DNA of 20,602 nt from CAYMDJ01 sp964537525 (GCA_964537525.1 CAZIAB010000010.1:1-20602), one strand, 5' to 3'; positions 5,945 to 12,333 are shown, counted from the first letter of the stretch. The notes: generated by a model from the sequence alone, not told the origin. Made by a program: numbers and translations.

Positions 5945-6355
5945 CTATTCTCTACATGACATGGCCGCCGGTGTAATAGGAGGCCTTTTAAGCGTTTTGG
6001 TTTCCGGATCCTGTTTGATTATCACCGATTCCTCCTTCACTATTCCAGAACCATTGGGATAGAGCGATGTCTTTATTTCCGTTTCGGGAGGGCTATCCCA
6101 TAGTATCACTATTTCTTTTATCATCTTTCTCTGCTCAGCGCTCATATGGTTAAGAAGGAAATAATTTATTTGGAGCATGAGCTCCTCTCCAATGCAACTC
6201 GCATCGGAGCACAAAACTTTCACCTCCCTTGTCATGCTGGCAGGCGGTTTCAGCTCCTCATACATTATTTTCGTTTCATGATACACAAAACCAACTGCGA
6301 AGAGAAAAACAGCCACCGCCAAGGAACTCAACAAAACTGTTACTCTGTTACTCAT
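5945..6355 (-). CDS. Unrecognised membrane-anchored protein (cassette gene 3)
   Basis: I do not recognise this 136-residue protein. Residues 6-25 (TVLLSSLAVAVFLFAVGFVY) form one N-terminal helix, either an anchor or an uncleaved signal. The remaining 110 residues, presumably outside the cell, contain two cysteines (CSDASC) that could form a disulfide, and end in a Pro-rich tail. The start is fixed by GGGAGG nine nt upstream, an SD of a type the ribosomal genes here do not use. A G/C-rich hairpin precedes that SD. The terminator follows at once, so this is the last gene of the cassette. Local DNA is more AT-rich than the ribosomal genes. Confidence 0.7.
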   Translation of the reverse strand: MSNRVTVLLSSLAVAVFLFAVGFVYHETKIMYEELKPPASMTREVKVLCSDASCIGEELMLQINYFLLNHMSAEQRKMIKEIVILWDSPPETEIKTSLYPNGSGIVKEESVIIKQDPETKTLKRPPITPAAMSCRE

Positions 6356-6377
6356 TCTTCATATCCTCCCTTCCTGG

Positions 6378-6403
6378 GGGCGGGACGAACAGAAGTCCCG
6401 CCC
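6378..6403 (-). other. Intercistronic hairpin before cassette gene 3
   Basis: GGGCGGGAC and GTCCCGCCC form a perfect 9-bp stem with an 8-nt loop, 8 bp upstream of the SD. A similar GGGC-GGG/CCC-GCCC hairpin with an 8-nt loop sits before cassette gene 2 (7050-7072). Confidence 0.6.
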
Positions 6404-6424
6404 TGGAGCGGTTTGGTTGCGGAA

Positions 6425-7033
6425 TTATCCACCACCGTATGGTCTGAAGCTGGTTTGTTTTTTCCCCAGATGCGGTGACAAAGGGTTCACCAGCATGTCT
6501 TTGGTGCGTTGGTCGAGGCCAGATTTCTCAATGGCCCAGAAAAACGCCTCCTTATCGCCCCTGAGATTCTTGATGATGGCTAAAATCTGCCTCGGTTTCA
6601 TCTCTTTTTTCTTTTTATTCTCGATGAGGATTTGGGCCACCACCCTCTCGAGATTATATTCCCTGGTCTCTATTCCAACCAGAACCTCGAAGAGGTCATC
6701 CCGGGACAATTTACCCATCTCTCCTTTCAGCCCTTCCAGGGCTTCAGGGGTACTTATCTCCTTTATAAGCGACTTCAATCCATTCAGTTCAGGGGCTGTC
6801 TCTTTTATAATCTTTACTATGAGCCAGCTTCCCCAAACCCGATTTCCCTGCTGAATTGCCCTGAAATGCCTGAAGTCAACGAGGGCATCGTCATCCACCA
6901 CGATCCCCTCTCCTTCCAGGGTTTTCCTCAGGAAGGCCATCAGGCCATCGGGGGGACTCCAGCCCTCGATTTTTCCCACCCGAACGCATGCCTTCTTAAC
7001 CGCGGTCCTGCAGTTCCTTCTCTTCCTGGCCAT
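6425..7033 (-). CDS. Unrecognised soluble protein (cassette gene 2)
   Basis: 203 residues, not recognised. The N-terminus is very basic (MARKRRNCRTAVKKACVRVGK), followed by a mostly helical, charged protein with no membrane segment. Leu-rich amphipathic stretches (LNGLKSLIKEI, DLFEVLVGIETREYNLERVV, RQILAIIKNLRGDKEAFFWAIEKSG) suggest an all-helical fold. A nucleic-acid-binding role could be guessed from the basic start but is not shown. The frame is open further upstream, but the ATG at 7033 has AAAGGAGA 5 nt before it, which decides the start. A hairpin precedes that SD. Confidence 0.7.
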   Translation of the reverse strand: MARKRRNCRTAVKKACVRVGKIEGWSPPDGLMAFLRKTLEGEGIVVDDDALVDFRHFRAIQQGNRVWGSWLIVKIIKETAPELNGLKSLIKEISTPEALEGLKGEMGKLSRDDLFEVLVGIETREYNLERVVAQILIENKKKKEMKPRQILAIIKNLRGDKEAFFWAIEKSGLDQRTKDMLVNPLSPHLGKKQTSFRPYGGG

Positions 7034-7049
7034 AATTCTCTCCTTTCCA

Positions 7050-7072
7050 GGGCAGGGCCTCAGTACCCGCCC
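7050..7072 (-). other. Intercistronic hairpin before cassette gene 2
   Basis: GGGC-a-GGG pairs with CCC-GCCC across an 8-nt loop, with one bulged A. It lies between the stop of cassette gene 1 and the SD of gene 2, the same position and stem type as at 6378-6403. Confidence 0.5.
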
Positions 7073-7085
7073 CTCTGAATTGTTG

Positions 7086-7382
7086 TTACGCCACCGCAAT
7101 TCCCATATTGGCGGGAATAAACGGCGTTATTTTTACGCCACCACGGTTCCTATTCCTTATATCCTGTATTGTAGGTCCATGCGTGAAAGAATCCTCGGTA
7201 ACGGAGAGCGGAATACCGTTCACAGCATCCCGCTTTATTTCCTCGACTTCTTCATCCCCATTATCCCTCATCAAAACCAGCCTATCACCATCCATCTTCT
7301 TTAGAGCGACGAACTCAACCCCATTGATTTCTATGAACAACAATTCCACGGGGACAACCACCACTTCATGGTATCCAGACAT
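7086..7382 (-). CDS. Unrecognised small protein (cassette gene 1)
   Basis: 98 residues, not recognised. The first half looks beta-rich with alternating hydrophobics (EVVVVPVELLFIEINGVEFVALKK), then an acidic segment (DNGDEEVEEIKRD). The end, GGVKITPFIPANMGIAVA, is hydrophobic but has no clear TM helix. The frame also has an ATG at 7400, but AAAGGAG lies 8 nt before the ATG at 7382, so the shorter form is preferred. It is the first gene of the minus-strand cassette; no clear promoter is visible upstream. Confidence 0.65.
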   Translation of the reverse strand: MSGYHEVVVVPVELLFIEINGVEFVALKKMDGDRLVLMRDNGDEEVEEIKRDAVNGIPLSVTEDSFTHGPTIQDIRNRNRGGVKITPFIPANMGIAVA

Positions 7383-7585
7383 AGCAAGGTCTCCTTTCAA
7401 AAGGCATGATTAGTTAGTTGTCACCCAAGACTTCCGGGGACAAACAAAAGACAGAAAAAATCACTAATGGCCATATCCACTACTGGAAAAACCATCTCCC
7501 TTGAACCGGCTTCTCCAGGTTGATTAATTGTTACTCGAATGTGGTAATGATAGGAATATGACTATAGAATAATGTCCCCAGTAAG
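7383..7585. other. Gene-free stretch between cassette and L4 promoter
   Basis: No gene of either strand is convincing here. It holds an inverted repeat at 7418-7443 (TTGTC-a-CCC with GGG-GACAA), a GACAAACAAAAGACAG stretch at 7439-7454 resembling 5892-5908 at the other end of the cassette, and at 7556-7565 a 10-bp ATATGACTAT shared with repeat copy 2 near S13. DNA is AT-rich. Cassette transcription presumably starts here on the minus strand, but I cannot place a promoter. Confidence 0.4.
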
Positions 7586-7595
7586 CTTTATATAG
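7586..7595 (+). promoter_or_regulatory. TATA box for the L4 operon
   Basis: CTTTATATAG matches the archaeal TATA consensus. Transcription would start near 7617, giving a leader of about 150 nt before the L4 ATG. None of the CAAAAGCGT boxes is near it. Confidence 0.65.
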
Positions 7596-7616
7596 ATATA
7601 AGGTCATTTGTTATAG

Positions 7617-7766
7617 AATCGCAAGCGAACCCAATCCAAACCAGGATTGGCATGAAGCATGTTTGGTTCAAAGGGGTGCAGGATAAGGACCGTTGTATCT
7701 GCATCCGGCCTAAGGCAGGTCGGTAGGGTTCTTCTTCTGCACAACAATCGAACAACGAGGCTGGAT
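7617..7766 (+). promoter_or_regulatory. Structured 5' leader of the L4 operon
   Basis: Three nested or adjacent folds are visible. First, a junction closed by GAAC/GTTC (7627-7630 and 7666-7669) holding CCAATCC/GGATTGG (7631-7637, 7644-7650) and CATG-aag-CATG. Second, a long-range stem GTGCAG/CTGCAC (7676-7681, 7737-7742). Third, inside it, GACC/GGTC (7688-7691, 7718-7721). It contains CCGGCCTAAGG...TCGGT, also found in the L14 leader. L4 autoregulation is known in bacteria; here it is inference only. Confidence 0.5.
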
Positions 7767-8564
7767 ATGAAGGTAAGTGTTTACAACCTGAAAGGCGAGG
7801 CAAGGAGGGAGATGACCGCAGCGAAGGCTTTCTCCGGGAAGGTGAGGAAGGACCTCATCAAAAGAGCTGTTCAGGCAGAGCAGGCAATGAGCAGGCAGCC
7901 ATACGGGACAGACCCCATGGCCGGGCAGAGGACATCCGCCCATTACCACGCCAGGAGGGGCATAAGGATGAGCATGATGAACAGGGAGATGGCGAGGATG
8001 AAGAGGATTCATGGCTCCGGCTTCCTTTCGATGAGGGCGAGGCACGTCCCCCAGGCAATCAAGGGAAGGAAAGCCCACCCACCCAAGGCAGGGAAGGTCT
8101 GGGAGAAGAAGATGAACAAGAAGGAGAGGATGATTGCGCTCCTATCCGCTGTCGCGGCAACATCCAGGAAGGACCTGGTCCAGGAGAGAGGACACAAGAT
8201 AGAGGGGGTAAAGCATTTCCCGCTCGTTGCCGAGAACAAAATCGAGGAACTGACCTCCCTGAAGGACGTGAAGGAGATATTCGGGAAGATGGGCCTGAAG
8301 GAGGAGATTGAGAGGACGAAGGAGAAGAAGGTCAGGCCTGGCAGGGGAACCATGAGGGGGAGGAAATACAAGAGGAGGAAGGGAATCCTTCTCGTGATTA
8401 ATGATGACAGGGGCATAACGAGGGCCGCGAGGAACATCGCTGGCGTTGACGTTGTCCATGTTGATGACCTGAGCGTGGGTCACCTAGCTCCCGGGGCAGA
8501 ACCGGGAAGGCTGTGCGTCTGGACAGAGGGAGCGCTCCAGAAGATGGAGGAGCTGGCGAAGTGA
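7767..8564 (+). CDS. rpl4: Large-subunit ribosomal protein L4 (uL4)
   Basis: uL4 lines the 50S exit tunnel and is an early assembly protein. 265 residues of archaeal type: start MKVSVYNLKGEARREM, then the long loop with GTDPMAGQRTSAHYHARRG, GRKAHPPKAGKVWEKKMNKKERMIALLSAVAAT, and a C-terminal LLVINDDRGITRAARNIAGVDVV. The frame is open upstream to 7659, but that ATG gives a non-homologous extension; the ATG at 7767 has GAGG about 10 nt upstream and begins the conserved sequence. It heads the plus-strand operon; L3, its usual upstream neighbour, is elsewhere. L23 follows 5 nt after the stop. Confidence 0.96.
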   Translation: MKVSVYNLKGEARREMTAAKAFSGKVRKDLIKRAVQAEQAMSRQPYGTDPMAGQRTSAHYHARRGIRMSMMNREMARMKRIHGSGFLSMRARHVPQAIKGRKAHPPKAGKVWEKKMNKKERMIALLSAVAATSRKDLVQERGHKIEGVKHFPLVAENKIEELTSLKDVKEIFGKMGLKEEIERTKEKKVRPGRGTMRGRKYKRRKGILLVINDDRGITRAARNIAGVDVVHVDDLSVGHLAPGAEPGRLCVWTEGALQKMEELAK

Positions 8565-8569
8565 TTCTT

Positions 8570-8863
8570 ATGGGCAAATCAGGAAAGTCAAAGAGGGGTT
8601 TCAGCGACCCATGGAAGGTCCTCCTCTACCCGCAGCTCGCAGAGAAGAGCATGAATATGGTAGAGGTAGAGAACAAGCTGGTTTTCATAGTCAACAAGAA
8701 GGCCTCCAGGCAGGACGTCAAGGAGGCTGTTGAGAAGAACTTCGACGTCAAGGTGGATTCGGTCAACATGATGGTCTCTACCAAGAACCAGAAGAAGGCA
8801 TTCGTGAAGCTGCATCCAGACCATTCCGCGGCTGACATTGCCTCAAGGATGGGAATGCTTTAA
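8570..8863 (+). CDS. rpl23: Large-subunit ribosomal protein L23 (uL23)
   Basis: uL23 sits at the tunnel exit and docks SRP and other nascent-chain factors. 97 residues. Conserved: DPWKVLLYPQLAEKSMNMVEVENKLVFIVNKKASRQDVKEAVEKNFDVKVDSVNMM and KKAFVKLHPDHSAADIASRMG. The frame extends upstream into L4, but GTGAT (overlapping the L4 TGA stop) just before the ATG at 8570 marks the start. A short basic N-terminus (MGKSGKSKRG) precedes the fold. Confidence 0.96.
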   Translation: MGKSGKSKRGFSDPWKVLLYPQLAEKSMNMVEVENKLVFIVNKKASRQDVKEAVEKNFDVKVDSVNMMVSTKNQKKAFVKLHPDHSAADIASRMGML

Positions 8864-8879
8864 TTCATGGTGAATAATT

Positions 8880-9548
8880 ATGGGAAAGAGGATAATCGCT
8901 CAGAGAAGGGGAAAGGGAAGCCATACCTACAGGACCCCTAATTATGCTTTCAAGCCTGATATAAGATATAATGACGCCGAGGGATTGGTGAGGGACCTGG
9001 TCAATGACAAGCTCAGGAATGCCCCGCTCGCCGAGGTCATGTATTCGGACAGGACGATGGGGCACGTCATCGCCCCTGAGGGGATGAGGGTCGGTGACAA
9101 AATCCAGGATTACGTGATGCCCGTCTCAAAGGTCGATGAGGGGACGAAAGTCTTCGCCATAGAGACCTATCCCAATTCAGGGCCGAAGCTGTGCAGGACC
9201 TCGGGCTCCGCGGCCATGGTGGTCTCTAAGAGCGCCAGAGAGGTCATCATCCAGCTGCCTTCCAAGAAGAAGAAGAGGCTCCACCCCACCTGCCGCGTTA
9301 CCATTGGAATACCAGCGGGCGAGGGAAGGGGTGAGAAGCCGTGGGTAAAGGCAGGAAAGAGATTTAAGGCAATGCATGCAAGAGGTAAGCTATACCCAAG
9401 GACATCCGGCGTCGCGATGAATGCTTACGACCATCCTTTCGGGGCCGGATATTCAGGCCTTGGGAAGCACAAGACAGTCTCCAGGAACGCCCCGCCAGGA
9501 AGGAAGGTCGGTTCAATATCACCCAAGAGGACGGGCAAGAAGAGGTAA
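8880..9548 (+). CDS. rpl2: Large-subunit ribosomal protein L2 (uL2)
   Basis: uL2, required for subunit association and the peptidyl-transferase region. 222 residues, slightly shorter than many archaeal L2. Seen: MGKRIIAQRRGKGSHTYR, the C-terminal MNAYDHPFGAG with the conserved His, and KTVSRNAPPGRKVGSISPKRTG. The loop reads HPFGAGYSG rather than the more usual GGG-containing version, a small divergence. GGTGA lies 8 nt before the ATG. S19 begins 2 nt after the stop. Confidence 0.96.
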   Translation: MGKRIIAQRRGKGSHTYRTPNYAFKPDIRYNDAEGLVRDLVNDKLRNAPLAEVMYSDRTMGHVIAPEGMRVGDKIQDYVMPVSKVDEGTKVFAIETYPNSGPKLCRTSGSAAMVVSKSAREVIIQLPSKKKKRLHPTCRVTIGIPAGEGRGEKPWVKAGKRFKAMHARGKLYPRTSGVAMNAYDHPFGAGYSGLGKHKTVSRNAPPGRKVGSISPKRTGKKR

Positions 9549-9550
9549 AC

Positions 9551-9934
9551 ATGGCAAGGGAATTTTACTTCAAGGGAAAGAAGCTGGATGAGCTCAAGGG
9601 AATGTCTGCTTACGAATTTGCAAAGATATGCAGGGCAAGGGAGCGGAGGAGCCTTAAGAGGGGGCTCACAGAGATCCAGAAGAAGTTCCTGAAGAGGCTC
9701 GAGAAGAATCCCAAGAAGTTCAACAAGACCAGGGAGAGGGACATGGTCATAATACCCCAGATGCTCGGCCACAAGATAGGGATATATAACGGCAAGGAGT
9801 ACGTGCAGCTTGATATCAGGCCTGACATGCTCGGCCACAGGCTCGGTGAGTTCATAATGACGAGGAGGCTGGTGAAGCACTCGGCGCCGGGATTCGGTGC
9901 CACGAGGTCTTCGAAGTACGTCCCGCTGAAGTAG
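9551..9934 (+). CDS. rps19: Small-subunit ribosomal protein S19 (uS19)
   Basis: uS19 of the 30S head, paired with S13. 127 residues of archaeal length. Conserved core: FNKTRERDMVIIPQMLGHKIGIYNGKEYVQLDIRPDMLGHRLGEFIMTRRLVKHSAPGFGATRSSKYVPLK. The N-terminal EFYFKGKKLDELKGMSAYEFAKICRARERRSLKRGL is the archaeal/eukaryotic extension. Only 2 nt separate it from L2 and 7 nt from L22. Confidence 0.97.
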   Translation: MAREFYFKGKKLDELKGMSAYEFAKICRARERRSLKRGLTEIQKKFLKRLEKNPKKFNKTRERDMVIIPQMLGHKIGIYNGKEYVQLDIRPDMLGHRLGEFIMTRRLVKHSAPGFGATRSSKYVPLK

Positions 9935-9941
9935 GTGAAGC

Positions 9942-10322
9942 ATGAGGAAATACGCATTCAACCCGGAAGGGAAGTCAGCAAGGGTGTTCGGCAGAGGACT
10001 GAGGATATCCCAGAAGTCATCTGTTGTGGTGTGCAGGAAGGTCACCGGAATGAGGTCTGACAAGGCAAGGCAGCTGCTCCAGAACATGGTCAGCCAGAAG
10101 CAGAGCCTCGACGGGAAGTTTTACACCAACACCTCGAAGGAGGTCCTGAACCTGATAGAGAGCGCAGAGAAAAACGCTGACAGCAAGGGGCTCGACACAG
10201 AGAAGCTTTATGTTCATGCCTCGGCACACAAGGGATTTTCGTTCTTCAGGCCGAGGGCTTGGAAAAGGAGAAGGGAACAGAGGAAGGTCACGAACCTCCA
10301 GGTCGTTCTCGTCCAGAGGTAG
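9942..10322 (+). CDS. rpl22: Large-subunit ribosomal protein L22 (uL22)
   Basis: uL22 lines the exit tunnel with L4. 126 residues, shorter than the approximately 150 of many archaea. Seen: ARVFGRGLRISQKSSVVVCRKVTGMRSDKARQLLQNM, VLNLIESAEKNADSKGLDTEKLYVHASAHKGF and the tunnel loop FRPRAWKRRREQRKVTNLQVVLVQ. SD is TAGGTGA, including the S19 stop. S3 starts 3 nt after the stop. Confidence 0.95.
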   Translation: MRKYAFNPEGKSARVFGRGLRISQKSSVVVCRKVTGMRSDKARQLLQNMVSQKQSLDGKFYTNTSKEVLNLIESAEKNADSKGLDTEKLYVHASAHKGFSFFRPRAWKRRREQRKVTNLQVVLVQR

Positions 10323-10325
10323 AAC

Positions 10326-11228
10326 ATGTTGAACGAGCATTTCATCAAGCAGGGAATAAAGGAAGCAGAGATAGAGGATTTCATAAAGAAGATTTTCCCT
10401 CTCGGTGACTACTCGAAAACAGAGTTACAGAGGACGCCCCTGGGGATAAAGATAATAATCTACACCAACAAGCCGGGAAGGATAATAGGTAAGGGAGGCA
10501 AGAACATCAACGAGATGACTGATGCAATCAAGGTCAGGTTCGGGCTTGAGAACCCGCAGCTGGACGTCAAGGCCATACGGAACCCCAACATGGACCCCAA
10601 GATAGTGGCGAAGCAGATAGCGTCCGCCCTGGAAAAGGGCTACAACTACAAGAAGATAGGCAACCTGACCATAAAGAGAATAATGGACGCAGGGGCGATA
10701 GGCGCGCAGATTGTGATATCAGGAAAGCTCGGCGGAGGGAAGTCCATGACAGGCAAGTTCCAGGAGGGACACCTCAAGCACTGCGGGCAGCCCGCGAAGG
10801 ATCTGGTGGATTATGCTTTCGAGACCGCGCTCGTGAAGCTCGGAAAGATAGGGATAAAGGTAAAGATAATGCGCGAGTTCATGGACGTCACAGGGGATCT
10901 CCTGAACAAGGAGCAGATGAGGAAGATAAAGGACAAGATAGAGACCCCCCAGGAGATGATGGAGAGGGAGATGAAGGAGAAAGAGGAATACCTGAAGAAG
11001 GTGAGAGAGGAAAAGGAGAAAGCCGGGGAAAGGGGCCCTAAGAAGAAGGGCAGGGCAGCCACACCCAAGAGGAAGGGCATAGGCAAGCTTCCTGATGGAA
11101 TGGCAGAGAAAAAGCCAGCAGAGGGAAAGAAGAAGCCCAAAGCCCCAAAAAAGGAATCTGCGGAGGGAAAGAAGGGCCCAGGAAAACGGGGCGAAAGGAA
11201 AGAGGCAAAGCCAGGGAAGGCAAAGTGA
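10326..11228 (+). CDS. rps3: Small-subunit ribosomal protein S3 (uS3) with charged C-terminal tail
   Basis: uS3 at the mRNA entry of the 30S head. 300 residues; typical archaeal forms are 200-240. The KH domain has the GKGG loop at 55-58 in KPGRIIGKGGKNINEMTDAIKVRFG; the C-terminal domain contains GAQIVISGKLGGGKSMTGKFQEG. From about 205 the protein is a charged helix, and from about 232 a low-complexity Lys/Pro/Ala/Gly tail. A 22-nt stretch of the tail (11110-11131, encoding KPAEGKK) is identical to part of the S11 extension on the other strand (4126-4147). Tail function is unknown. Confidence 0.95.
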   Translation: MLNEHFIKQGIKEAEIEDFIKKIFPLGDYSKTELQRTPLGIKIIIYTNKPGRIIGKGGKNINEMTDAIKVRFGLENPQLDVKAIRNPNMDPKIVAKQIASALEKGYNYKKIGNLTIKRIMDAGAIGAQIVISGKLGGGKSMTGKFQEGHLKHCGQPAKDLVDYAFETALVKLGKIGIKVKIMREFMDVTGDLLNKEQMRKIKDKIETPQEMMEREMKEKEEYLKKVREEKEKAGERGPKKKGRAATPKRKGIGKLPDGMAEKKPAEGKKKPKAPKKESAEGKKGPGKRGERKEAKPGKAK

Positions 11229-11260
11229 TTTAAGTCATTTTAATAACTATGAGTGTATAC

Positions 11261-11476
11261 ATGGCAATAATGAGGAACAAAGACATAAGGAAGATGGAAA
11301 GGAAGGACATCGACAAGAGGGTCGGCGAGCTGAGGCTTGAGATGGCCAAGGAGAGGGCCAACATCAAGATAGGCGCTAATGTTACTTCTCCGGGAAGGAT
11401 CAAAGAGATAAGAAGGACCATAGCCCGGGCCAGCACGATAAAGAGGGAGAAAATCAATACGGAGGAAAAGAAGTAA
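11261..11476 (+). CDS. rpl29: Large-subunit ribosomal protein L29 (uL29)
   Basis: uL29, a helical hairpin protein at the tunnel exit next to L23. 71 residues from the ATG at 11261 (MAIMRNKDIRKM), with LRLEMAKERANIKIGANVTSPGRIKEIRRTIARASTIKRE as the hairpin. ATGs at 11249 and 11270 are alternatives; MAIMRNKDIRKM aligns best with known archaeal starts. ATTTTAATA at 11237-11245 could be a weak internal promoter. The stop overlaps the aIF1 start as TAATG. Confidence 0.93.
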   Translation: MAIMRNKDIRKMERKDIDKRVGELRLEMAKERANIKIGANVTSPGRIKEIRRTIARASTIKREKINTEEKK

Positions 11477-11781
11477 TGGATAAGACATGCGAGAAATGCG
11501 GACTCCCCAAAGAGCTCTGTGTTTGCGAGACGATTGCAAAGGAAAAGGAAAAGGTTAAGGTTTCTTCTGTAAGAAGGCGATACGGCAAGCAGATAACCCT
11601 TGTAGAGGGCATAGGGAAGGGCATAGACATAAAGAAGGTCCTAAAGGAGCTCAAGCAGAGGCTTGCCTGCGGAGGGACCCTGAAAGGGAATGTCATAGAG
11701 CTGCAGGGAGGACACATGGAAAAGGTAAAGGACATCCTGAAGAAGCTTGGCTTCACAGAGGACCAGATAGTGGTAGAATAG
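11476..11781 (+). CDS. Translation initiation factor aIF1 (SUI1 family)
   Basis: aIF1 supports start-codon fidelity and scanning-like selection on the 30S subunit. 101 residues. The N-terminus has the archaeal cysteine motif CEKCGLPKELCVCE; the SUI1 fold is KQITLVEGIGKGIDIKKVLKELKQRLACGGTLKGNVIELQGGHMEKVKDILKKLGFTEDQIVV. The start overlaps the L29 stop by one base (TAATG). Position after L29 matches the order in other archaea. Confidence 0.96.
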   Translation: MDKTCEKCGLPKELCVCETIAKEKEKVKVSSVRRRYGKQITLVEGIGKGIDIKKVLKELKQRLACGGTLKGNVIELQGGHMEKVKDILKKLGFTEDQIVVE

Positions 11782-11818
11782 GTCGGCGAACCAACTGAAC
11801 CCAGCAACTGAGGGGTGG

Positions 11819-11826
11819 TTTATTAG
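11819..11826 (+). promoter_or_regulatory. TATA box of rnp1
   Basis: TTTATTAG is centred 26 bp before the ATG at 11848, so the transcript would begin at the start codon: a leaderless mRNA. No SD is present. Confidence 0.55.
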
Positions 11827-11847
11827 TAATAGCGTCAATCTTTCTTC

Positions 11848-12126
11848 ATGATGACCCCGGAGAACCTAATAAGGCACGAGTTGATTGGCCTCAAAGTAAA
11901 GGTCGTTTCTTCTGGTAACCAGAGCCAGATTGGTATGAAGGGTGAGGTTGCTGACGAGACCAGAAATACACTGGTCATAAGGACTGATACAAAGAACAAG
12001 ACCATCATCAAGGCTCAGGCAATCTTTGAATTTACACTCCCCTCAGGAGAGAGGGTGAGGGTAGAAGGAAGGTTGCTCGTGGCGAGACCAGAAGACAGGG
12101 TCAGGAAGACACTTAAGAAGTGGTAA
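11848..12126 (+). CDS. rnp1: RNase P protein component 1 (Rnp1, POP4/p29 family)
   Basis: Protein subunit of RNase P, which removes tRNA 5' leaders. 92 residues: IRHELIGLKVKVVSSGNQSQIGMKGEVADETRNTLVIRT, then KTIIKAQAIFEFTLPSGERVRVEGRLLVARPEDRVRKTLKKW, an Sm-like beta barrel of the family. Tandem ATGs at 11848 and 11851. Placed between aIF1 and S17 as in many archaea, but here with its own promoter and a terminator behind it. Confidence 0.95.
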   Translation: MMTPENLIRHELIGLKVKVVSSGNQSQIGMKGEVADETRNTLVIRTDTKNKTIIKAQAIFEFTLPSGERVRVEGRLLVARPEDRVRKTLKKW

Positions 12127-12127
12127 A

Positions 12128-12139
12128 TAACCCTTTTAC
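12128..12139 (+). terminator. T-tract terminator after rnp1
   Basis: TAACCCTTTTAC just after the stop. The same 12 bases, TAACCCTTTTAC, follow the small membrane-protein gene at 17814-17825, each time upstream of a box and promoter for a ribosomal operon. Confidence 0.4.
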
Positions 12140-12153
12140 AGTATGATACACGT

Positions 12154-12172
12154 CAAAAGCGTTAGCGGAAAA
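12154..12172 (+). promoter_or_regulatory. Ribosomal-operon box upstream of S17
   Basis: CAAAAGCGTTAGCGGAAAA, 18 of 19 identical to the S12 copy at 17886-17904. It ends 11 bp before the S17 TATA box, the position expected of a transcription-factor site next to BRE. Confidence 0.6.
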
Positions 12173-12183
12173 AATCGTGAACC

Positions 12184-12193
12184 TTTAAATATA
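12184..12193 (+). promoter_or_regulatory. TATA box of the S17-L14 operon
   Basis: TTTAAATATA preceded by GAACC. The predicted start is near 12214, giving a leader of about 120 nt before S17. Confidence 0.7.
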
Positions 12194-12213
12194 CATACCT
12201 GCATGATATATCA

Positions 12214-12333
12214 TAACTTATGACGGACATTGGTCCGGGCTGAGTTACCCACCTCCGCGCCCCGGTGCGGAGAAGGTAGAGAGGCTGGCGTTTACTTCTC
12301 TCTACTTACGATGCAAGTCACGAGGATTAACAT
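12214..12333 (+). promoter_or_regulatory. Structured 5' leader of S17
   Basis: Three perfect hairpins occur in a row: CGGAC-attg-GTCCG (12224-12237), CTCCGC/GCGGAG (12253-12258, 12267-12272) and GTAGAGAG/CTCTCTAC (12276-12283, 12298-12305). An ATG at 12220, close to the predicted start, opens a seven-codon frame (MTDIGPG, stop at 12241-12243) that spans the first hairpin. GAGG near 12322 serves as SD for S17. This is a candidate cis-regulatory element. Confidence 0.55.

Noticed and set aside
5892..7454. Target-site duplication proving cassette insertion
   Set aside because: The flanking GACAA-ACAAAAGA repeats contain an indel and a mismatch and are A-rich; suggestive only.
7700..7735. Strong rRNA mimicry of 23S helices 69-71 in the L4 leader
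   Set aside because: The resemblance rests mainly on CCTAAGG and GTCGGTA with an 11-nt gap, and the archaeal 23S version as I remember it (CTTAAGG) fits less well; kept only as a remark.
7659..7766. Possible 36-residue N-terminal extension of L4
   Set aside because: Open by chance for 36 codons; sequence does not resemble L4, and the ATG at 7767 with GAGG upstream starts the conserved part. The stretch fits better as a structured leader.
11229..11260. Start of L29 at 11249
   Set aside because: MSVYMAIM adds four residues not seen in archaeal L29; MAIMRNKDIRKM from 11261 matches the family start.
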